This document shows, piece by piece, positions 1-5,072 of a stretch of 5,072 nucleotides of DNA. A program made the position numbers and the translations under genes. This DNA is from an uncultured Dysosmobacter sp. (lineage in GTDB: Bacteria; Bacillota; Clostridia; Oscillospirales; Oscillospiraceae): NCBI GenBank assembly GCA_934597465.1, contig CAKTSC010000130.1, forward strand, positions 1-5,072. Direction: 5' to 3'. How positions within the stretch are numbered: the stretch's first letter is position 1; every line of letters begins with the position of its first letter. The notes beneath the pieces were generated by a model. It worked only from the letters and a program-made list of their open reading frames with translations, did not search any database and had not been told where the DNA came from.

Positions 1-14
1 AAAATGCTGAGAAA

Positions 15-91
<77 letters not shown>

Positions 92-100
92 AAATGGAAG

Positions 101-175
101 TGGAGCAGGTGACGAGAATCGAACTCGCATCCCCAGCTTGGAAGGCTGGTGCCCTGACCATTGTGCTACACCTGC
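101..175 (-). tRNA. tRNA-Gly, anticodon UCC
   Basis: On the minus strand this is a complete 75-nt tRNA. The acceptor stem GCAGGTG/CACCTGC is perfectly paired, followed by discriminator U and an encoded CCA (plus-strand tgg at 101-103). The anticodon stem CCAGC/GCTGG closes the loop CTTCCAA, so the anticodon is TCC (plus-strand gga, 140-142) and decodes GGA glycine codons. The T loop region is AGTTCGATTCT. It is the first gene after the promoter at 208-236, and tRNA-Arg follows 9 nt later, so the two are most likely one precursor that is cut apart. Confidence 0.97.
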
Positions 176-207
176 GTGTGCCTTCCGGAGAACTTGTCAG
201 CTTGATT

Positions 208-236
208 AGGATACCATGAAAGGTGCAGATTGTCAA
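208..236 (-). promoter_or_regulatory. Sigma-A type promoter of the tRNA-Gly/tRNA-Arg unit
   Basis: Reading the minus strand, a perfect -35 box TTGACA (231-236) is separated by exactly 17 nt from TATCCT (208-213), which matches the -10 consensus at four of six positions. The sequence upstream of the -35 box is rich in A runs (GAAAAC, GAAAATT, CAAAAAAT), like an UP element, as is common for stable RNA genes. Transcription would start near 200, leaving a leader of about 25 nt before the first base of tRNA-Gly at 175. The match is by eye only. Confidence 0.72.
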
Positions 237-277
237 GGTTTTCAGGCAATTTTCATGAGATTTTTTGTCCATAAGAC

Positions 278-306
278 TTGCTTATCGGCCACCATCGCTC
301 TATAAG
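278..306 (+). promoter_or_regulatory. Candidate plus-strand promoter facing the small peptide gene
   Basis: TTGCTT (278-283) and TATAAG (301-306) are separated by exactly 17 nt. The -10 match is five of six, but the -35 match is only three of six. AT-rich sequence lies upstream (about 247-270). A transcript would start near 313 and run antisense into the 3' end of the 32-codon gene at 429-527. No open frame with a ribosome site and no intrinsic terminator is visible for such a transcript, so the product would have to be a non-coding RNA. Such matches occur by chance in AT-rich DNA. Confidence 0.27.
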
Positions 307-376
307 GCGAAGCGCCAGAAAAGGCTGCTCCAGGCCGCATAAGTCCGCATTTGGTTGCGAAAAAGTTGCGCATATC

Positions 377-398
377 GGCAGATATTATGTCATCTGCC
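377..398. repeat. Short inverted repeat, 7-bp arms
   Basis: The arms ggcagat (377-383) and atctgcc (392-398) are perfect complements around an 8-nt loop. In the minus-strand transcript a T5 run follows about 15 nt downstream, too far away for a canonical intrinsic terminator. On the plus strand no T tract follows. It may be a weak 3' end structure of the small peptide mRNA or of a plus-strand RNA, or it may be chance. Confidence 0.3.
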
Positions 399-428
399 AA
401 CCGTCAATCATTTCCAGGCAAAAACGCC

Positions 429-527
429 TCAGCGCCGCTCTCCTTCCAGCCAGCCGATCAGCTGCATGAATTTCGCGGCCAGGGCAACGATCCCGACGAC
501 TGCGGTGGTCAGTGCGTAAGCCCCCAT
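429..527 (-). CDS. 32-residue hydrophobic peptide, possibly holin-like or toxin-like
   Basis: I do not recognise this as a named protein. The peptide begins MGAYALTT, has an almost unbroken hydrophobic stretch over residues 3-25 (VVGIVALAA, then a lone Lys19, then FMQLIGW) and ends with the charged tail EGERR. That is the pattern of a single-pass membrane peptide. The start at 527 is chosen because a perfect AGGAGG lies 7 nt upstream, whereas a longer in-frame start at 614 has no such signal and adds a non-hydrophobic, Cys/Pro-rich leader. Small size, one membrane span, a charged C-terminus and a very strong ribosome site are shared with type I toxins and holin-like toxins of Firmicutes, but also with harmless small membrane proteins. 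It lies alone, 85 nt beyond the opp terminator, and no clear promoter of its own is visible. Confidence 0.6.
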   Translation of the reverse strand: MGAYALTTAVVGIVALAAKFMQLIGWLEGERR

Positions 528-534
528 GTCCTCT

Positions 535-540
535 CCTCCT
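535..540 (-). promoter_or_regulatory. Shine-Dalgarno of the 32-residue peptide gene
   Basis: The minus strand reads AGGAGG here, preceded by another GG, with a 7-nt gap to the ATG at 525-527. This is a full match to the anti-Shine-Dalgarno and the best ribosome site in the window. It decides the internal start in favour of the upstream ATG at 612-614. Confidence 0.75.
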
Positions 541-550
541 CCCGTAAGCT

Positions 551-576
551 TTCTGTGGCTGTATTCTCTCACAGAA
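551..576. repeat. Inverted repeat upstream of the small peptide gene
   Basis: The arms ttctgtg (551-557) and cacagaa (570-576) pair perfectly around 12 nt. A second, smaller pair, tgtcc (579-583) and ggaca (592-596), lies right beside it. Both sit 24-70 nt upstream of the peptide start codon, so they could form leader RNA hairpins or be a protein-binding site. No T tract follows on either strand, so they are not terminators. Confidence 0.35.
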
Positions 577-612
577 TCTGTCCCAATTTCAGGACACTTA
601 CAGGGGCAGGGC

Positions 613-651
613 AAAAAATGTCCGCCCCGGCATCGTCTGATGCCGGGGCGG
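613..651 (-). terminator. Intrinsic terminator of the opp operon
   Basis: A perfect 13-bp GC-rich stem (622-634 paired with 639-651) has a 4-nt loop. On the minus strand it is followed after ACAT-like spacing by an unbroken run of T (613-618). The stem starts 10 nt after the stop codon of the 91-codon gene. The plus strand has no T tract after the stem, so it acts in one direction only. Confidence 0.93.
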
Positions 652-661
652 GCAGAATTCT

Positions 662-933
662 TCAGAGAAACAGGTACATCAGCAGGATGATACCGCCAAG
701 TCCCAGCGCATAGGGGATCGCAATGAGGAAAGCGGCCTTCAGCACACCCAGGATGGCCCAGCGGCGCTCGCCGGGGCTGAGATCCAGGGTCTCGCGCTCC
801 GGCTTTGCCTGCCGCTCCCAGTCCCGGCTCTTAGCCTCCTGAGAGGGGATCCGGGGCGTGAAGAGGTTGGGCCGCTCCACACCGCTCATATCCACGATGG
901 TGCGGCCGTCGTCATCCTCGTACCGGCGCTTTC

Positions 934-937
<4 letters not shown>
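662..937 (-). CDS. 91-residue small membrane protein, last gene of the opp operon
   Basis: Not recognised as a named family. Residues 1-59 are hydrophilic and highly charged, with a basic start (RKRR), an acidic patch (EDDDGR, 7-12), a DMSGVERP segment (16-23) and alternating Arg/Lys/Glu up to PGERR. Residues 60-91 are almost wholly hydrophobic and contain one Lys and one Pro, enough for one long or two short membrane spans right at the C-terminus. The positive residues before the span suggest a cytoplasmic N-terminal part. Its ATG overlaps the oppF stop as ATGA. An AGAAGG sits only 1 nt before the ATG, too close to work well, so translation is probably coupled to oppF. The operon terminator follows directly. 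Membership of the operon suggests, but does not show, a role linked to peptide uptake. Confidence 0.85.
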
Positions 938-1965
<1,028 letters not shown>

Positions 1966-3114
1966 TTACTTCTCCCCCTTTCCGTTGTCATAGTAGCGAT
2001 AGCAGGTGACGAAATGCGTGGGACTCAGCTGGATCATGTGGGGATACTCGCCATTGCAGCCCTCCACGCACATCTCGCAGCGGTCCTTGAAGTAGCAGTA
2101 GTCCGGCATGTTGATGGGGTTGGGGACCTTGCCGGGGATGGAGTAGAGCTTCTCCACCTTCTTGCCCACCACGGGCTTGGAGGCCATGAGGCCGATGGTA
2201 TAGGGATGGGCGGGATGGGCGAAGATCTCCTCCGCGGTGCCCTTCTCCACGATGCGGCCGGCGTACATGACCACCACGTAGTCCGCCATCTCGGCGATGA
2301 CGCCCAGGTCATGGGTGATGAACATGATGGAGGAATTGATCTTATCTTTCAGCTGGCGCAGCAGATCCAGGATCTGGGCCTGGATGGTGACGTCCAGCGC
2401 GGTGGTGGGCTCGTCGGCGATGATGATGCGGGGGTTGCAGGCCAGGGCCATGGCGATCATGACGCGCTGGCGCATACCGCCGGAGAGCTCGTGGGGGAAC
2501 ATCTGGTAGACGCCCTCGCTGTTGGCGATGCCCACCATCTCCAGAAGGTGGATGGTGCGCTTCTTGATCTCCTCCTGGCTCTTGCCCTCGCCGTCGTGGA
2601 GGGCGATGACCTCGTTGACCTGCTCACCGATGCGGAAGACCGGGTTGAGGGCGGTCATGGGCTCCTGGAAGATCATGGAGACGTAGTTGCCCCGGAGCTT
2701 CTGCATGACCTCGTTGGGGGCCTTGGTGACATCATAAGCCTTGTCGCCCAGATTCAGGCGGATGGCGCCCTCCACCACCTGGCCCTGAGGCCGCTGCAGC
2801 AGCTGCATCAGGGAGAGGCTGGTGACGCTCTTGCCGCAGCCGGACTCGCCCACGACGCCCACGGTCTTGCCGATGGGCACGTCGAAGGAGATGCCGTCCA
2901 CGGCCTTGGCAACGCCCACGTCGGTGAAGAAATAGGTCTTCAGACCGTCAAACTCCACGGCGTTGTTGGGGTCGTGCATCTCGGTAAGATACTCGGACTC
3001 GGGGACATTCTTGCGCTTGCGCTTTTTCTCCAGGGCATCGGTGATCTTGCGGTTCTCCTTGGAGATCCGGCGGGATTCTTTCGCGGACAGATAGCCGTCG
3101 TTCTTTTTTGCCAT
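1966..3114 (-). CDS. oppD: Oligopeptide/dipeptide ABC transporter ATP-binding protein OppD/DppD
   Basis: The partner ATPase of OppF. The 382 residues exceed the usual 330-350 because of an N-terminal extension of about 45 residues rich in Lys and Arg. The core shows Walker A GESGCGKS (89-96), Q-loop Gln150 in FQEP, signature LSGGM (210-214), Walker B IIIADEP (230-236) with Glu235, TTALD (237-241) and switch His268, all intact. The Opp/Dpp C-terminal extension has HPYT (303-306) and cysteines 340, 346, 349, 353 and 371 with the same spacing as in OppF. The start at 3114 is supported by AAGGGAGGA 7 nt upstream, while the next internal ATG (residue 46) has no ribosome site. It lies 17 nt after oppC and abuts oppF. 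Confidence 0.96.
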   Translation of the reverse strand: MAKKNDGYLSAKESRRISKENRKITDALEKKRKRKNVPESEYLTEMHDPNNAVEFDGLKTYFFTDVGVAKAVDGISFDVPIGKTVGVVGESGCGKSVTSLSLMQLLQRPQGQVVEGAIRLNLGDKAYDVTKAPNEVMQKLRGNYVSMIFQEPMTALNPVFRIGEQVNEVIALHDGEGKSQEEIKKRTIHLLEMVGIANSEGVYQMFPHELSGGMRQRVMIAMALACNPRIIIADEPTTALDVTIQAQILDLLRQLKDKINSSIMFITHDLGVIAEMADYVVVMYAGRIVEKGTAEEIFAHPAHPYTIGLMASKPVVGKKVEKLYSIPGKVPNPINMPDYCYFKDRCEMCVEGCNGEYPHMIQLSPTHFVTCYRYYDNGKGEK

Positions 3115-3121
3115 TTCGGTA

Positions 3122-3130
3122 TCCTCCCTT
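3122..3130 (-). promoter_or_regulatory. Shine-Dalgarno of oppD
   Basis: The minus strand reads AAGGGAGGA in the 17-nt gap between oppC and oppD, 7 nt before the ATG at 3112-3114. It fixes the long start of oppD and so shows that the basic N-terminal extension is very likely translated. Confidence 0.7.
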
Positions 3131-3131
3131 C

Positions 3132-4754
3132 TCAGCGCTTCATCTTGGGATCAAAGGCGTCCCGCAGACCGTCGCCCACCAGGTTGAAGGCCAGAACCGT
3201 CAGCAGCAGCAGCACGCCGGCGGGGATCCAGATGAACCAGTAGTTCTGGAGGACGAAGGTGTTGTTGACGTCGTTGATGATGTTGCCCCAGGAAGCGAAG
3301 GGGAACTTGACGCCGAGGCCAAGGAAGCTCAGGGTCGCCTCGATGATGATGGTGCTGCCGAGGCCCATGGTGCAGGAGACGATGAGCTGCGGAATGACGT
3401 TGGGCACCAGGTGCCGGAAGATCCGGCGGGAAACGCTGATGCCGCAGGCTTCCGTGGCAGTCATGAACTCCTGCTCCCGCAGGGAGAGGATCTGGCCGCG
3501 GACGAGACGGGCCATGCCCGGCCAGCCCAGGAAGCCCAGGATCAGCATCAGATAGATCATTCGGATCTGGGGATCCACGCCGGTATTATCCATGGCGGCG
3601 CCCAGAATAATGATGATGGGCATGGAGGGGATGCAGTAGAACACGTCCACGATGCGCATGATGAGCATATCCACCCACTTGCCGAAGTAGCCGGAGATGC
3701 CGCCCAGGATGACGCCCAGAACCGTCGCGATGATCTCCACGATAAAGCCAATGACGAGAGACACCCGGCCGCCGTACATCAGGCGGGTCATCATGTCCAT
3801 GCCGTTGCGATCCGTGCCCAGCCAGTGCTCACGGCTGGGGGAGGAATAGGTGTCGAAAACGTAGGTCTCCTTGCTCTGCAGGACAGTCCAGCCCTTGGTA
3901 TCGGCGCTATAGCTGACCTTGTAGTCATAGGTTGCGCCGTCCTCGCCGGTATAGTTGAAGTCCTCGTTCCCGGACTCGATGCACGTAATGAGCTGATCCT
4001 TGAAGTCCCGGGTCAGGAATACGTCGCCCATGATGGCGTTGACAACGTAGCGGCTGACGTAGGCCACCTCATTGCCGCCCTGGAGCACACCGCCATCCTC
4101 GGTGATGGTGTAGTCCTTTCCGCCGGCGGTGAAGGCCGTCTCGCCGTTGGTATAGGCCTTCAGCGCGGCGAACTGCAGCGCATAGGGAACCTTCTCCCCC
4201 TCCATGGAGGAGCTGACAACGTCCTTGTAGGCGATGCCGATATTGGCGCCGCCCTGGATGCTGACGGAGTAGAAGTCCGGGCCCTCCTCCGTGACGGTAT
4301 AGGTCACGTTCTTATAGGTGAAGCTGTCCTTGTTGGTCTGGACGGCCAGCACCAGCTGGGCCTGGAGGATGGAGCCAAAGTCCTGCCCGTCGGCCTGGGC
4401 GTAGCGGAACTCGGTGTTCTCGATGACGCCGGCGTAGGTCTTCTGCTGGATGTCATAGCGGTAGAACTTCTGATCCTCCTTGTAGGGGGACAGCAGTCCG
4501 CCCAAGAAGGAGAAGAGGAACATGAAGGCCAGGATCACAAGGCCGGTGACGGCGATGCGGTTCCGGAAAAAGCGCTTGGCCACCAAGGTGCCCGGGGACA
4601 GGACCTTCACCCGGCGGTCATCGTTGAGGGAGTACTGCTCGCTCTCGGTGCTGGTCTCGGCGACGGGGGCCTCCGTGGTCTCCTCCACGGTCTCGGGGGA
4701 TTCCAGGGTGTCCTCCCGCTCTAGGTCGTTACGGTTTTCCATATTATCAGACAT
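3132..4754 (-). CDS. oppC: Oligopeptide/dipeptide ABC transporter permease OppC/DppC with large extracellular insert
   Basis: One of the two channel subunits of the peptide importer. At 540 residues it is far longer than the roughly 300 usual for OppC. Residues 1-46 form an acidic Glu/Thr/Ser-rich tail, followed by the conserved pre-span segment (FFRNRIAVTGL) and the first membrane span (about 68-89). Residues 91-308 are a soluble, probably extracellular domain not found in short homologues, with about three related modules. The usual permease core then resumes with WLGTDRNGMD (311-320), further spans (about 329-352, 370-388, 398-416, 452-478, 505-527), an EAA loop that contacts the ATPases (TATEACGIS, 432-440, then RIFRHLVPN) and the standard end GDGLRDAFDP. 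The start at 4754 has GGGAG 10 nt upstream. The frame is unbroken and codon use is uniform through the insert, which argues against assembly error. Confidence 0.95.
   Translation of the reverse strand: MSDNMENRNDLEREDTLESPETVEETTEAPVAETSTESEQYSLNDDRRVKVLSPGTLVAKRFFRNRIAVTGLVILAFMFLFSFLGGLLSPYKEDQKFYRYDIQQKTYAGVIENTEFRYAQADGQDFGSILQAQLVLAVQTNKDSFTYKNVTYTVTEEGPDFYSVSIQGGANIGIAYKDVVSSSMEGEKVPYALQFAALKAYTNGETAFTAGGKDYTITEDGGVLQGGNEVAYVSRYVVNAIMGDVFLTRDFKDQLITCIESGNEDFNYTGEDGATYDYKVSYSADTKGWTVLQSKETYVFDTYSSPSREHWLGTDRNGMDMMTRLMYGGRVSLVIGFIVEIIATVLGVILGGISGYFGKWVDMLIMRIVDVFYCIPSMPIIIILGAAMDNTGVDPQIRMIYLMLILGFLGWPGMARLVRGQILSLREQEFMTATEACGISVSRRIFRHLVPNVIPQLIVSCTMGLGSTIIIEATLSFLGLGVKFPFASWGNIINDVNNTFVLQNYWFIWIPAGVLLLLTVLAFNLVGDGLRDAFDPKMKR
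3840..4382 (-). repeat. Three degenerate protein modules inside the OppC insert
   Basis: Three stretches of OppC (about residues 125-180, 190-240, 250-305) share one layout. Each has a helix-like segment ending near an Asn (QTNKDS, YTNGETA, ESGNED), then a Phe-started strand (FTYK, FTAGG, FNYTG), a Tyr-started strand (YTVTEEG, YTITEDG, YDYKVSY) and a closing aromatic strand (IAYKDVV, VAYVSRYVV, TYVFDTY). Matching anchor residues recur about every 56-66 residues. The similarity is weak except between the first two modules, and it was seen by eye. Confidence 0.45.
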
Positions 4755-4772
4755 GGCGAACTTTCTCCCTTC

Positions 4773-5072
4773 TTACGAGATGCGCACGCGGGGATCGACC
4801 ACAGCATAGAGGATATCCGAGATCAGGTTGCCCGCCAGCGTCAGGATGGCCAAAAACGTCAGGTAGAACATGGAGAAGGGGATATCGCCGCCCACCATGG
4901 CCTGGTAGGAGGTGTAGCCGATGCCGGGGATGGAGTAGAGGGTCTCGGTGATCAGGGCGCCGGAGAAGAGGCCCGGCAGAGACCCGCCCACAATGGTGAC
5001 CAGAGGGATCAGGGTGTTGCGGAAGGCGTGGTGATAGATGACCTTCCGCTCGTCCAGGCCCTTGGCCCGGGC
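4773..5072 (-). CDS. oppB: Oligopeptide/dipeptide ABC transporter permease OppB/DppB, C-terminal part
   Basis: The last 99 codons of the other channel subunit; the 5' end lies beyond the right edge of the window. The visible part opens with ARAKGLDERKV, the second half of the EAA loop that docks onto the ATPases. It continues with HHAFRNTLIPLVTIVGG, a Gly-rich span region (SLPGLFSGALITETLYS), the conserved loop PGIGYTSYQAM and GGDIPF, a last span (LTFLAILTLAGNLISDILYA) and the family's typical end VDPRVR. The open frame runs on through 5072 without a stop, so an internal GTG at 4989-4991 is not the start. oppC follows after 18 nt. A full OppB is normally a little over 300 residues. Confidence 0.95.
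   Translation of the reverse strand, partial: ARAKGLDERKVIYHHAFRNTLIPLVTIVGGSLPGLFSGALITETLYSIPGIGYTSYQAMVGGDIPFSMFYLTFLAILTLAGNLISDILYAVVDPRVRIS

Larger units (their letters stand above)
176..428. other. Intergenic spacer between tRNA unit and small peptide gene
   Basis: This stretch is visibly richer in A+T than the opp operon. I find no protein gene with a convincing ribosome site on either strand. It holds the tRNA promoter (208-236), a weak plus-strand promoter candidate (278-306), two pairs of direct hexamer repeats (ccgcat at 335 and 345, gttgcg at 354 and 365) and a 7-bp inverted repeat (377-398). Minus-strand reading frames here would be the 3' untranslated region of the 32-codon gene. 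Confidence 0.6.

Noticed and set aside
420..431. Short hairpin with aggc/gcct arms next to the small peptide stop as a terminator
   Set aside because: The stem is only 4 bp and the T run lies in the loop, not after the stem, so it does not fit an intrinsic terminator.
566..590. Minus-strand promoter for the small peptide gene (TTGGGA with AATACA or TACAGC)
   Set aside because: The -10 options match the consensus at only three of six positions, and the better spaced one is no stronger, so it is not listed as a feature.
528..614. Upstream in-frame start adding 29 residues to the small peptide
   Set aside because: The added segment is hydrophilic and Cys/Pro-rich, has no ribosome site, and would include the region that carries the AGGAGG for the shorter start.
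351..713. Plus-strand open frame of 120 codons
   Set aside because: It crosses the small peptide gene and the opp terminator in antisense, and its composition and lack of a ribosome site do not support a protein.
2034..2312. Minus-strand open frame of 92 codons inside oppD
   Set aside because: Out-of-frame shadow of oppD, full of Arg, Ser, Trp and Pro repeats; the oppD frame carries the conserved motifs.
3108..4724. 538-codon open frame on the plus strand
   Set aside because: Antisense shadow of oppC with the same biased composition and no ribosome site worth noting; oppC has clear permease motifs.

Overview
The window looks like a moderately G+C-rich chromosome of the Clostridia, possibly an Oscillospiraceae-like gut anaerobe. 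This is an inference from several signs: strong AGGAGG-type ribosome sites, sigma-A-like promoter spacing, CCA-encoding tRNA genes, GC-rich third codon positions, and protein sequences typical of Firmicutes Opp/Dpp transporters. No marker gene in the window allows a firmer taxonomic call. Every supported gene lies on the minus strand, so transcription runs from the right end of the window to the left.

The right four-fifths (about 613-5072) is the distal part of one peptide ABC transporter operon. In order of transcription it holds the 3' end of oppB (cut by the window edge), oppC, oppD, oppF and a 91-codon gene for a small membrane protein. The operon ends in a strong intrinsic terminator. 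Junctions are tight: 18 nt, 17 nt, 0 nt, and a 4-nt ATGA overlap. OppB and OppC form the membrane channel, OppD and OppF hydrolyse ATP on the cytoplasmic side, and a substrate-binding lipoprotein (not in the window) would deliver peptides outside. The whole set is canonical except for three features: OppC carries an extra extracellular domain of roughly 220 residues made of about three related modules, OppC and OppD have oppositely charged N-terminal extensions, and an unrecognised membrane protein is translationally coupled to oppF.

The left part (about 176-612) is a spacer with lower coding density. Its best-supported element is a 32-codon hydrophobic peptide gene (429-527) with a perfect Shine-Dalgarno sequence. 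A weak plus-strand promoter candidate at 278-306 points toward it, which would make a convergent layout like known type I toxin-antitoxin loci. That reading is speculative.

The left end (15-175) holds two tRNA genes transcribed leftward as tRNA-Gly(UCC) then tRNA-Arg(UCU), behind a good promoter at 208-236. The two very long plus-strand open frames opposite the opp genes are shadows of GC-rich codon use, not genes.
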